64,000 nucleotides of DNA, taken from contig JAGMUV010000001.1 of NCBI GenBank assembly GCA_020744425.1, positions 5,270,001-5,334,000 on the forward strand. The letters are read 5' to 3'. The translations under genes and the position numbers were made by a program. Positions 1-10,980 of the stretch are shown in pieces (positions within the stretch are counted from its first letter, which is position 1; every line of letters begins with the position of its first letter). Source of the DNA: Dactylonectria macrodidyma (lineage: Eukaryota > Ascomycota > Sordariomycetes > Hypocreales > Nectriaceae). Below the pieces are notes generated by a model. The model worked only from the letters and a program-made list of their open reading frames with translations, was not told where the DNA came from and ran no database searches.

Positions 1-237
1 AACATTCAGGTTCGCCAAGAACTTCTGCTTGTCGGCATCGAAGTGGCCGAGTCGCGCGATGATGTAGCCAGGAAGACTGACACAAACGACCTCAAGGACG
101 GCTTCGAAGACGAGGAGACATAGATGCGGCAGCGACGGGTGGGAGTCTTGGACATGAAGCGCCTGGCTGTGCAATCCTCCGGACTGCTCGGTGAATTCCG
201 GTAGCTGCACCAGTCGGAAGGCGCGTATCGAGTCCAT
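1..237 (-). CDS. Auxin efflux carrier / membrane transport protein family (partial, N-terminal 79 residues)
   Basis: The minus-strand frame is open from an ATG at 235-237 to the window edge (79 codons), so the gene continues leftward. Residues 38-62 form a hydrophobic segment followed by PGYIIARLG, and the visible end is a KFLANLNV-like stretch. This arrangement is characteristic of the start of the fungal PIN-like Mem_trans family (relatives of yeast Ecm3 and YOR092W), where the first membrane helix is followed by a conserved 'L-N/V-x-L-F-T-P' helix. These are multi-pass membrane proteins, often placed in the ER, with poorly defined substrates in fungi. The family call is by recognition of the N-terminus only. 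No substrate can be assigned, and introns beyond the edge cannot be judged. Confidence 0.7.
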   Translation of the reverse strand, partial: MDSIRAFRLVQLPEFTEQSGGLHSQALHVQDSHPSLPHLCLLVFEAVLEVVCVSLPGYIIARLGHFDADKQKFLANLNV

Positions 238-3200
238 GAAGATGTTGCGATGCTGTGATGGTGTAGTTTCGCAGTTTCGTAATTGATGTTCGGGCGATAT
301 TTGCTCTATCGGAGCAAGGCCAGTCTATGATAAGGCAACCAGCAGCCGGAAAACGGGGACGCGCAGCCTGCAGGCGATGGTGGCAAAGGTGGATCGGGGG
401 CGATAAGCTTATCTGCTGGGCCGTTCAAGCAGCACTTGGTTTCGCCTGGCGGTCGAAGAATGCCTGAGAACGGGAAGCGGCACTTCGATCCGCGAGACAA
501 TTGATGGTGAGTGAGAGAAAAGGGAGCCAAGATGAGCGTAAATGGGCAGATCGAGAGTAGAAATGCGAGAGCCACCTAGCGATCTACCAGTGTGGATTCT
601 CGATGGGGCGAGAGCGGCGGTGCCGGTGTGGCATCTCAGTGGTACTTGTAGGCAGGGCTACTGCTAGGCGAGAGCCCAGAGGCGACAGATAGTTCAGAAC
701 AACGCACGTTCCTCCAAATAAGCACAGAGGCGCAATCCGATGCCTGCTTGCGACAGCGCTTGTCACTGGGTATGACAAGGGAGCAGTAGCGCGTCATCCC
801 ACTGCTGTGACATGTTATTTGGTGTCCACAAGCCATACATTGGGCGTTATGTAGTGAGGCCTTGCGGGAAAAGCTGCTACCGAAGCTGCCAGAGCCTAGA
901 GCAACCCAAGTGGAGGAGTGCCCGCGGGTGGTTTCCACGGCCTCCTGTGAAACCTGTCATGGCGCAAACGAATCCCAGCAGCCAAAAATCATCCATGTAC
1001 CCAAGAGGTTGTGCAGACCAGAAATGGCCGCGCCAATTAGTGTCGGGAGTACATTTTCACTACTAGTTGATATCCCGTTTTATGTACAATGACACGTCGA
1101 CGTACGCCAAGCAGGGTAATCAATCGGTGCCCCCCTGGCGCCTGTGTTCGTCGCTCAGGTACGTGGTGCGGAGGCAGGCCGTCTGGTTGGCTTACTTTAA
1201 AGTCGCAGTGTGTGAGATGGCTGATCCCTCCCTTTGTCGTCGACTGAGCTTCGGTGTGTGTGAGTGAAAGTTGGACGTGTTGGGAATCCCTGGGAAGTGT
1301 GTGCCTGGAATTGGCCTAGATTCGTCACTGTCTGGGCTACCTCACCCACAGCCTCGCTGCTTCGCCGAGCAAAGAGAGGGCGACGAAGGTACCGATGCGT
1401 CCTAGGCAACGCGATCGCGCTTCTCTTGCAGGGATGGCGGTAGCGCCCTGGAAACTGGAAGGGGTGGAGGCAAGGGGCCGCCATCGGGTTAGACTCGCAC
1501 TGGGTGGGAAACGGCGCCACGGGTTGAAGGTTGTCGTCATGGATGGCTGGAGGCACGTTGCTCAGCTCTCGACGCTAACAGGCTGCGTTGTGCTCACATC
1601 CCATGGACCAAACCAGCCAAAGAATGCGGCAATTGCATCATGATGAGAGCGCACAATTCTCCGATTGTCGATAAGTAGTACAGATGAACTAGGAGGCAGG
1701 CCAAGAGTATTCGAGTACCAATAACATGTCACGAGACCATTTCCTTCATGTAGTTGTTACCTTGCGCCATTGTTCGAACAGTGAGAAGGGTTTTGGGGCA
1801 TGCACATTTCGTTATCTGCAAGATACAGAATTAGATAGGATGCCGTCGATATCTTCGACTAGTTCGCTACTTAGTCGAGTGGCGACAATGGGGGTCAACA
1901 CCATCGTGAAAAAAGTGAAGCTTGCCACCTCAGCTTCCCAGGCCACCCCATACAATCGGAGCTGAAATGTGCATCACTGGAAAACTGTATTTTGGGTGAC
2001 GGGTATGCATGTCCAGCAACGGTTGAGCTTGATTTCGTTTTTTCTAGCATTGTGGCGTTGGTCGAAGTTGGTCGAGAACCGCCCGGTGACATTTCCCCGC
2101 CTCCTCGACGAAGACTGTGACATGCCAGGATGCTACCCTCTCAGTACGCCTTTCGAAAAGATACACACAGTATCAACTTGCTTGACGATACGTCCATGTC
2201 ACTACTCTACTTAGTACGCAATAGTCAGACGAGCAATGAAAAGATGAGGCACTAGTATGATGTCCCTGTCGTCTTCTTGTTGTGTTAGTACAATGTAAGA
2301 CAAATGTTCGGTTGCGCCACGTGAAACTCCACAAGTGTTTGTGTTGGAGGTATCGAAAGCGGGTAAAATTCTCCACCTCCAGGTGCCACGGGAAGCGACG
2401 ATCCCCCGGCAGTGCGTGGAAGTTTAGCAGACCGTAGAGTACCATTTGGCCAGCAAGGCCAGCAAGGCCAGGTATTAAGTGAAAGCCTTAGTCCAACAAG
2501 CGATCGGCCAACTCACACATGCTTGCAAGTTGCATGCCGTGAAACAGAACAAGCTGGAGGGCGCGGTGAGTTTCAACTTTCGGTGCCAGACGTGCTGCGA
2601 TACGACAAAACCTGTTACACCAAAAACAGATAACTTGTTTGAGTACGTCGTATAGGTATCCGCCATAAAAATAGGTCTCGGATGTTTGTTTCCTGGTGTC
2701 GGGCCTGAGGTTAAATTAAGACTGGATAAGAATCTAGATGCCTTTCATGACACGAAGTCTACCTACTACGTAGAACTCCGTTGTCGTCAGCATCACGCTT
2801 CGACTGGGGACGATGGCATCCAAGTTTCAACCCGAAAGCTTGTTTGGTCTCCAGCCACGCATGCGCCACAAGCATCGGCTCTAAGACGTCTTTGTTGGAA
2901 CCAGATATCCGGGGAAGACGGCCGGGTGCAAATCCTGTTGGTTCATCCGGGGTCGCATTGTTGGGCACTGGCTCTGCCTTGTCTTAAGCCTTTGCCCTGT
3001 GATATCGTCTTCCTTGCCCATCCTTGTCCATCGCCTGCCAAATATCAACGTCACCTACTCAATGACTCCATGAACACCAGAGATGTGGGCAGCGTGGGTG
3101 GACGACAGGGCAGTGGGGCAGGCTAATTACCCACCACAAGGTCCCAGCCAAGGCCCAAGACCCATTGTCAAGCCACAAATGACATATTTGATCTACAACA

Positions 3201-4556
3201 ACGTCATCGCCGACTGCGCTCAATCGATATTGAGTCGCAACGAAACTGCTCGATTACATGGCAAGGAAAAGAGGTTCCGGGCTTCCTGGCATCCTACTTC
3301 TTGCCAACCTGCTTATTGATCGTAGCAGCCGCAGAGTGAGAGTATTGACTCATCACAAAAATCAGGAGATTCAAGGCGACGGTCCTTGTCAACAGGCATA
3401 CAGACGACGCGGCTTGTGGCTCGTTACATCGCCACTACCGCTGGTTGCATACGACAACGGCTCCGGGACGTCTCTCTAAAGTATGGTTCTATCAGAGCTG
3501 GTGTAGGATATGCAGCAGAATGGGCTCTTGGTCTTTGCAACGGATACCTTGAAAAGATATCCTGGTACGGAATCTACGGAAACAGATTTTGCAACCCAAC
3601 AGTATTTAGAGCAGTCTACCAGAGAACCCCCTGTGCAGACAGTGGTCGTAGCGCTCGGCGTCCCCTGTAGCCTCCACTACAAAGCTGCCGTAGCCAGTAG
3701 CAGAGGCTGGGGCGGGTGCTACGGGGCCGCGGGAAAGGTGGCAGTGCAGCGGGCCAGCCACCCAGCACCGGCCCAACAGCCTGCAGCCTCCCCAGGTACA
3801 GGGGACTCAACCAACTGTGCTCGCCTTTGCGTCTGTGTGTGAGGTGTGTCTGTGTCATGCCTTGGTTTGTGCCTTGGTTTGCTGCCCAGCTTTGCCACGA
3901 GCTGAGTTGACAAACCATTCAACCACCGCCATCAACTCCGACACACCTAAACCAACGCGGTCTCTCGACTTCATCCACGTCCTATCTTCACGACGCTGAC
4001 GCTTCACGCCCTCGCCTCGGCCCTTCCCCCCAATTCTTGCCTGTGTCAACGCCGTCTGCAGCTTTGTCCGACTCATTGGCCCCTCCATTCGCACGCTCGC
4101 CCGCCTGGGCTGCCCGCCGCAACCCCGCACCCGCATCCAGCGCGCGCTGCAACTCACCACCCTCGCTCACTACTACATACTACGTACGTCGCCCGTCGCC
4201 TGCCCGCAGCAGCAGCATCGTAGCACCGCATCGCAGCACCACAGGACGCGCGCATTACATCAATACCCGAGTCAATTACCTCGTGCAGCTTTCTGCAGCA
4301 GCGCAGCTCATCCCAGGCCCCCCCTGAGGTACGAGCCAACGTTGTGGCCTGCATCCTGCATCCCGCACCCCAAAAGCCTATGCCCATGCGAATTGCTCCG
4401 TCTAGAACCTAACCGTCCTGTCTGTTCCAGTTCCAGCTCGACCGCACAATTAGCACCGAACCCTCTCCCCCCCGCCGAGCACGCCGCTTGAGTTCGGCGA
4501 GCTAAATTCGACTTCTCCCTCACATCCTCTCCATCTGCCGTTTGCGGTCATCTTGG
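238..4556. other. Intergenic region between the transporter and PBS2; no gene recognised
   Basis: About 4.3 kb without a supported gene. The longest open frames (for example 146 codons on the plus strand at 2686-3126) have no recognisable domain and are of the length expected by chance at this base composition. There is a small tandem duplication of CCAGCAAGG near 2451-2472. From about 3900 to 4900 the plus strand becomes C/T-rich, as is common in promoter and 5' leader DNA of filamentous fungi, and this fits its being upstream of the plus-strand kinase gene. Confidence 0.5.
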
Positions 4557-4595
4557 ATGGCGACGTCGACGAACCTCGCTTCGCACCCTCAGTAG
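4557..4595 (+). promoter_or_regulatory. Short upstream ORF (12 codons) in the putative PBS2 leader
   Basis: An ATG at 4557 is followed by 11 further codons and a TAG at 4593-4595, about 380 bases upstream of the kinase start. Whether the transcript includes this segment cannot be seen from DNA alone. If it does, it is the first of at least two upstream ORFs in this leader. Confidence 0.3.
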
Positions 4596-4897
4596 GAAGA
4601 ACAGAACGACGTCCAAGCCCACGCAACACGTATCCTCGCCGTTTCAGGCCATCCGCCCGATATCAGAGTACCAGGACATCGAAGAGTGACCTCCATCCCC
4701 AACGGCCCTGGCTGTCGGCCACAGTCTAGACCGCCCGCTACGAGCGTCCATTTTAGCTCCAAAAATCGCACCATTCTCTTCGTCGCTCTCTTCGTGTGCA
4801 TCGCACCGATCGCTGCCCGTCCACCGATCGACATCCAGGGTTGGATTTGATCCGTCTCTCTCCTGATTTTCCACTCTCACTGCATCTACCATAATTC

Positions 4898-4975
4898 ATG
4901 GTCTTTGCTCCGTGGAAAACTCTTCCCATTCCATCGTCGCTTTCGACCAGTCACCCAACTCTCCCCTCACCATGA
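4898..4975 (+). promoter_or_regulatory. Upstream ORF whose stop codon overlaps the PBS2 start (ATGA)
   Basis: An ATG at 4898 opens a 25-codon frame that closes with TGA at 4973-4975. That TGA shares two bases with the kinase start ATG at 4972-4974, giving the junction ATGA. The upstream ATG has a poor context (T at -3), whereas the main ATG has A at -3 and CACC before it, so leaky scanning or termination-reinitiation are both possible. The overlap is read directly from sequence. Translation of the uORF is inference. Confidence 0.5.
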
Positions 4976-7048
4976 GCCCCGACAACGTTCCGGCCACGCC
5001 GGACGAGGCGTCCGAATATAGGGACTTGTCCACACCCGCGTCTCCAGGTTCCGAGGAATCGTCCGAGCCTAGCACGCCGCTCGAAGGCCCAGACAGTCCA
5101 GAATTCCCCAAAAGGGTCCCCTCGCTACGATCCGTCTCCGATCCACACAACATGCACCCCAACTCTACCGCCCTAGGGCTCCTGGGCATGGCCAGGAACC
5201 CTGTGCAGCACTCGTCCAGCTTTGCTGGCAGTTCTGGTGCCACCATGGATAACAGCATTATGGCCAAGGCACGAGCATTGCACCAGCAGCGACTCCAGAA
5301 GGGTATGTCTCCCGTGAGCCCCTCCTCGCCAGGAGCACAGTCCCCTCCGGGAGGCTTAGGGAATGGCTTCCCAGCCAATATGCGAATGCCCCAGAATATG
5401 CAGCGGCCCAATCCCATGCACCCGAAATCCGCGCCCGTGGTGCCGAAGCAGTCACTCAGTGAAAGGAGGGCCAAGATGGCTGGCTTGGGCGGCTTAGGTG
5501 GTATGAATGGAATGGGCGGAATGGGCATGAAGCTGTCAGATATGAGCGGCAGCAGCCCTTCACCACCAACCGGAACTGGGATGCGCCGTACAGGTGCCCC
5601 GAAGCTCTCAGACATAACAGGAGACAAGCCTGAACCGCAACGTCCAAACATGCCCTCTCATGGTTCAAAGATGGACGATTTCAAAAAGTACATTGATACG
5701 GAAAAGGGCTGGGTCACGTTTGACGGCGCTGCCACTATTACCAGGACGGGAGTCAATTTTGCCAATGGCCAAACCTTCAAAATCTCACTTGATGAAGTAG
5801 AAGTGTTAGCCGAACTCGGAAAGGGCAACTACGGAACCGTTTACAAGGTAAAGCACGCAAAACGGAGAGCCCCAAGATTTGGCCAAGGCCTAGGGGGGAA
5901 GCCTTTGCCAGTTCAGCACAACCGTTCCGATCTCACTCCACCTACACCTGTGGATGAATCAACTGAGAGCTCGACGGCAAATGAGGATGGTACTTCGGGT
6001 GTCATCATGGCCATGAAAGAGATGCGCCTAGAGCTTGACGATGCCAAGTTCACAACTATTCTAAAAGAGTTGGTCATCTTACACGAATGTGTTTCGCCCT
6101 ACATTATCGAGTTTTACGGAGCCTTTTTCCAGGAAGGCGCCGTATACATTTGCATTGAGCATATGGACGGCGGCTCCATCGACAAGCTATACAGCGGTGG
6201 TATCCCGGAAAACGTGCTACGAAAGATCACCTATTCAACAGTCATGGGGCTCAAGTCACTCAAGGAGGAACATAACATCATCCACCGCGATGTCAAGCCC
6301 ACAAACATTCTGATCAATACTCGTGGTCAGATCAAGATCTGTGACTTTGGCGTCAGTGGCAATCTCGTTGCCAGCAAGGCCATGACAAACATCGGCTGCC
6401 AGAGCTACATGGCGCCAGAGAGAATCTCCGGCGGTGGCTTTGCGCCAGCAGGCAATAGTGACGGATCATACAGCGTTCAGAGCGATGTGTGGAGTCTGGG
6501 ATTGACGATTATCGAATGTGCAAAGGGCGCATACCCCTACCCCCCTGAGGTGTCTTCCACCATCTTCAGTCAGCTGAGCGTGCGTGCTTCCCATTGTCCT
6601 CAACCACTATTCAACATTCTCGTTAATTAACTTTGTGTTACAGGCAATCGTTGAAGGAGAGGCACCCTCTATGCCGGATACAGGCTACTCGGACTCCTCA
6701 AAGGACTTTGTCAAGGCGTGCCTGCACAAGATTCCCGCGAAGCGGCCGACATATGCCATGCTCTTGAAGCACCCCTGGCTGATCGACTTCACCAAACCTC
6801 AAACTATCACAGAAGAGGCAGAGGAGGGCGAGGAGGCCGACAAGGTCGCAGAGGCCGTCGGCAAGATCAACCTAGGCTCAACCACCGAAGATTCCGAAGT
6901 GGCTGAGTGGGTCCTCGCCGTGATGAAGCGACAGGCCAACGGCCTAGATAATGGTGGCCCCTCCCGACCAGCCTTGCATACTGCACCACTTGATAGCGTC
7001 AGCCCCATCGGAAGCCCCCTTGTGGGCGACGAGCAAGTGTCATTCTGA
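4972..7048 (+). CDS. PBS2: MAP kinase kinase of the HOG osmostress pathway (Pbs2/PbsB)
   Basis: Exons 4972-6579 and 6644-7048 encode 670 residues; the 64-bp intron has donor GTGCGT and acceptor CAG. The frame is also open upstream but only offers GTG, so the CACC-ATG at 4972 was chosen. Residues 1-260 are a low-complexity Ser/Pro and Gly/Met-rich regulatory region. The kinase domain spans about 277-583: Gly-rich loop GKGNYGTV 283-290, ATP-binding Lys349, catalytic Asp440 in HRDVKP, DFG Asp458, and activation-loop Ser468 and Thr472 in the S-x-x-x-T arrangement of MAPKKs, followed by MAPE. A roughly 50-residue insert between the Gly loop and Lys349 is also typical of Pezizomycotina PbsB proteins. 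By family knowledge it receives signals from an Ssk2-type MAPKKK and phosphorylates the Hog1 MAPK in the cytoplasm during osmotic and other stress. The intron lies late in the kinase domain. Confidence 0.95.
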
Positions 7049-8356
7049 AGACGACGTCAGAAATCATGCAAGTTCTGCATCTCCAACTCCTCCCTCACCT
7101 GCGCGCCCTTGATGCAGGTGGCATCACAGAGGGCGCATGGCGGAACCGGAATCTCCTGGGACACAAAGTCGACAGAGCGGGTATCCAGTTGGCATCAAAA
7201 GATCGATTTTCCTACCCTCTTCACTTGCATCGCGCGGTATCGTATGGCCATGACTAGCGTCTCCTTTGTTTAGCTTCTCATCAATCATCAATCACACCAA
7301 GAGCCTGGCTGGAACATCTTGTCATCATTCTCAACCCCCCACCCACATTGCTTTTCATTTTGTTATCGTTTCCCCGTATTCCCTTTTTCTCTTATTTTGT
7401 TTCTTGCACACATGGCCCCTGTACACGCATTGGGACGGCTTTTAGACGGAAACTCCTCCAGGTGGACAAACGAGATGGATTTTTGCATTTTCTTTTTTAT
7501 GTTATTCCCAAACGGACATGGAGACTGGGACGGACATGGAGGGGCAAACGTCGCTTTTTTTGAGTATTTTCGCAGAATGTATATATGATGATGATGGGAA
7601 AGAGACGGCAAAGAGGGGCTTTGGAGGCAACTTCGGGCTTCTGTTTTAGTACTGCATTGGATGAGGCGCGTGTGAATTAAAGTGACCGAGTGTTGTTGGG
7701 TGATTGAAAAGTAGAAGGAGATCGAAGTGACGGCGGTCTTTCACATAGGTATCCTACCATGCTGAAAGCTGAGTTGCCCCAAGACAATATTTTGGAAAGC
7801 CTTGAAGTCGTGACGTTTCCATCGATACAGCCTTTTTGAGTGCATAGAATGTAAGACGAACACTATGGATTGACACTCACACTATCCTGACGACTCGCAC
7901 TTTTAAGGCGAAGTGCTCGGGTATGACCTAGGGATTGGGTCGATTAATGTCATACAATTCATGATAAACCTATTAAAAACAAATAACTCCTACTACTACC
8001 AGACCATCCGGTACAGTTCCCACCCACTCAGGGGCAAATCATATACAGCGCCACAATTACGAGTGACGGGGTGGACAACTATAAACATGATGGTCCGCCA
8101 CCACTGCCTTTTACCACCGCATTGGAAGTATCGAAGGTGCTGATACTGTCACGCCAACTCAGGTTCGCAAATATCCCTCGAAAGAAACAGGGCGCAGCTC
8201 GATTACGCTTCTCGTGCTCGCCATACTCACTCTCGCGATACTCACTTCATCCACATTGCTGATAGCGGGGGGATCCATTCCTTCCGTACGCACAAATGTG
8301 TCAGGCTCAGCGTCCTTAGGTCCAGCGTCCAAGGGATAAATTCCATACGAGTAGTG
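7049..8356. other. Convergent intergenic region between PBS2 and the SUR7-family gene
   Basis: This holds the 3' ends of two facing genes. The first few hundred bases are T-rich on the plus strand, as expected for the PBS2 3' UTR. No further gene was recognised. Confidence 0.4.
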
Positions 8357-8738
8357 AACACGGCGACGATCGTTAATGTGGCTGCGAGCACTACGACGGC
8401 GACGACTCCGCTAGTGGTCGCCGCTTGGAGAGCGCTTGTCGCCTCCCCGCAGGCCGATGCAGGAGAAGATCCCACAGTATGAGTCGTCGTCCTCAACATG
8501 GGGGCCGTCGTAAGTGTGGTTACAAGCAGTACGACGGCGACAACCCCAGAAGCGGCCGCCGCTTGGAGAACGCTTGTCGCCTCCTCGCAGGCCGGTGCAG
8601 AAGTTCCCATACTAGGAGTAGTCGTCCTTAACACGGCGACCATCGTAAGTGTGGCTGCGAACACTGCGACGGCGACGACCCCACGAGTGGCCGCCGCTTG
8701 GAGAGCGCTTGTCGCCTCGCAGGCCGATGCAGAAGAGA
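8357..8738. repeat. Three tandem copies of the SUR7-family C-terminal coding segment (period 135-138 bp)
   Basis: Aligning by eye gives units starting at about 8357, 8495 and 8630 on the plus strand, so spacings are 138 and 135 bp, both multiples of three. The rightmost copy is the real last-exon tail of the SUR7-family gene, including its TAG at 8612-8614. The two copies to the left lie beyond that stop. Each unit contains the same core coding for GDKRSPSG followed by an Arg-rich patch. The left copies carry substitutions, and the leftmost has its own in-frame TAG, so read-through would not restore one long tail. Confidence 0.85.
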
Positions 8739-9508
8739 ATGGTGGCCAGGAAGAGGGCGGCCCAAGAAGCCCAGGCAAAGCCAAAGGCGTAACTACCAAT
8801 GTTCGCATCGCGATTATCCGAGCGGAAGGCATTGCGGGCGAGGACAAAGGTAGCACTTCGAAAGTTAGCGACCGGACATACTCATTGGTATTATTATGGG
8901 ACAGGGAACATACGTCATTAGGGACATGGCGACTGATGAGAAGAAAAGGGCGACAGCGGAGATTAGGCCCGAGATAGCCGCGCCAAGACGGCCACAGCAA
9001 GCAAGGAAGCCGGAGAAGAAGGCCAAGATCTCAAAGAATAGGGTGATGAGGATTAGAACCCAGGCGAAGCGCCACAAGTAGAAGAACTTGGTCGACGTGG
9101 TATCACCGCCATGGCTACCAATGAGCTGGGACGGCACATTGTCAGCGTTGGAATCCCAGGCACGACCAAAGGCGGGAGCTGGACGGGCGCGGCCGCAGTC
9201 TTTGTTGTTGAGGCCGCAGAAATAGAAAAAGGTCCATTGGGTGGTGTCGCGGGCGCCTGTGATGCCGTCCGTGTCGGCGCGCAGGAAGTAGGTCAACCTT
9301 AGGGGAGCGGTGTTTGTGACGCCTGGAAGGATGATGAAGAATAGGAGGACGATGGATGCGGCTGTTAAGACGAGGCCAGCGAGGCCGAGAGGGGCGTCTG
9401 AGATGGCGATGTGTTAGCAAGAGGCGACGACGTGGTATAATGCATGGTGTGGTGATGCGACGAGGCCGTGATTGGTGGTGTTTTGGCAGGGAACCTACTT
9501 TTAGCCAT
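8612..9508 (-). CDS. SUR7/PalI family plasma-membrane protein
   Basis: Minus-strand exons are 9499-9508, 8914-9397 and 8612-8855, encoding 245 residues; introns are 101 bp and 58 bp with GT..AG ends and CTAAC-type branch sites. The first exon is only ten bases (ATG plus seven), and joining it gives the start MAKNAPLGLAG. Four membrane helices are visible at about 7-29, 115-136, 143-164 and 190-210. After helix 1 comes a claudin-like extracellular loop with WTFFYFCG at 58-65 and Cys71. The tail is basic (Arg-rich 224-231) and ends KDDYS, the usual end of this family in related fungi. By family knowledge it acts in cortical membrane domains (eisosome/MCC) or in ambient signalling at the plasma membrane. 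The final exon's tail is repeated downstream of the stop. Confidence 0.85.
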
Positions 9509-10457
9509 GACGACGTGCAGTCAAGAGGCAGCGTCGGTGGGATACTGGTCAATGGATTGATTCAATCAATCAATCAATCCACCGCCGACGAGATGCTTAT
9601 CGACTCCCGTACTAATGCGGCTCGTTTTTTTCTCGCCGTAGATGATGCCAAGGAAGAGAACAAAATAGGTGAACGAGGTCGCAGATTGGTGGTCGCAACT
9701 TGAGCACCTCAGCTGACAGGTTGGGGAGGTACCCTGGGCAAATATTTATGTCACTCCACGACTGTCACTTGCAGCGTCTTTCGCCTTGCGGGTTGTCGTC
9801 AGACCAGGATGCGTGGTCTAGATGGGGTAGGATCTCCCGTTGACCCGTTTGTATGCAGGGTCTAGTATTCCAAGGAAGGAGAGAGAGAATTGTGCGGAGG
9901 GGGGAAGGGAAAGAAAGAGGTGGTCTTGGAGTGGCGAGCGAAGGAAGAAGAGGAAACGAACGATTCCTTGTTTTTTTTGGGTTCTTTGGCGGAGCGTCGG
10001 GTTGTGATGGGCTCTTTCGGTGGGTTCACGTAGCACGTAGTCTAGGACCCGGCCAAGCCCCCCCGGGTACAACGACGTAGTGACTCGATTAGCACGATAC
10101 TTCGCTGGAGCTCTCCGGCCGAGCTCAGCTGCTAGCGCATGTGTTAGCAGCCTCTTTCGGAGTTATTGGACCTGGTTGGTAACTTGGTGGCCATGATTAG
10201 CGGCTCCAGAGCGGAAAGCTGCGAACTTGTCTCACCTGGTGCGTTCGACTCGGTTGACGCGATGGGGGTTAACTCGCAGTGATATCGGTCCGGCAGTGAA
10301 TCAGTATGAGGGAGCTAGGGCTTCTGAGCGTGAGCAGGGGCAGGGAAAAGACCAGGGGGGAATATGTTGAAACATGCAGGGATGTGAGAACAGGTTCGTG
10401 AAGCTGGTTGTCCAGGCACAGAAACATCAAGGGAATGTTGCGACTTTATGAAGTATT

Positions 10458-10646
10458 GTGCTGGGTGGTGGTGACAGACAGCTTACGTATGTTGAGTTCT
10501 ACAAGAAGCTACACGAAGACGCACTGTACGTTTACAACGCACAGCAGAGCAAGCAACCGATCGATGTTCACTTCACAGCTGAAGAGGGAACCAACCCTAT
10601 GGACATTGTCCTACAGTCACAGGCCAAAGTACAGTTAGTGGGTTGA
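10458..10646 (+). other. Coding-like fragment of unknown identity (possible exon or gene relic)
   Basis: This 62-codon frame has an amino-acid composition much more protein-like than the surrounding noise frames: after a possible acceptor CAG near 10476-10478 it reads through alternating charged and hydrophobic residues (for example FYKKLHEDALYVYNAQQ and TNPMDIVLQSQ). A second short stretch with similar character (FVKLVVQAQKHQGNVATL) lies just upstream at about 10393-10446 in another frame. No start, donor pairing or complete gene could be assembled, and I do not recognise the family. It could be a decayed gene fragment, an exon of an unrecognised gene, or chance. Confidence 0.25.
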
Positions 10647-10936
10647 GTGGGTAGCTCCATTCAGATCAACAAACGGGGCCAGAGATGAAGTGGGGAGAAC
10701 GTGTTAGTGCCACTGAGTGATGACGACACCAAGCCCCGACGGAGCTGGCCTAGCCCGCAAGGTGTGAAACCATGAAATAAAGACCGAAGCATCATGACAT
10801 TATCCCCAGCTCCAGGGCTCCAGGGCCAACAGGAGCATCAGAATCTGTGCCGCAATCGGAGTTAGCGCCGAAGCCTTTTTTGTCCCATGACACCAGGGTT
10901 TTGAACTATTCGCACGCTGATGTCATGCCATGGGGT

Positions 10937-10980
10937 CTACGACTACGACGACTACGACTACGACGACTACGACTACGACT
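10937..10980. repeat. CTACGA/CTACGACGA microsatellite
   Basis: 44 bases built from alternating CTACGA and CTACGACGA units. In one plus-strand frame it would encode a Tyr/Asp run, but there is no surrounding gene that uses it. Confidence 0.9.

Noticed and set aside
4912..4971. Longer PBS2 start with 20 extra residues
   Set aside because: The codon at 4912 is GTG. Nuclear fungal genes start at ATG, and the first in-frame ATG with good context is 4972.
4896..5651. 251-codon minus-strand open frame
   Set aside because: It is antisense to the PBS2 low-complexity N-terminus; composition (Pro, Gly, Leu) follows from the opposite strand.
5860..6010. Insert of about 50 residues in the PBS2 kinase N-lobe as a novelty
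   Set aside because: A comparable insert is found in other Pezizomycotina PbsB proteins, so it is family-typical.
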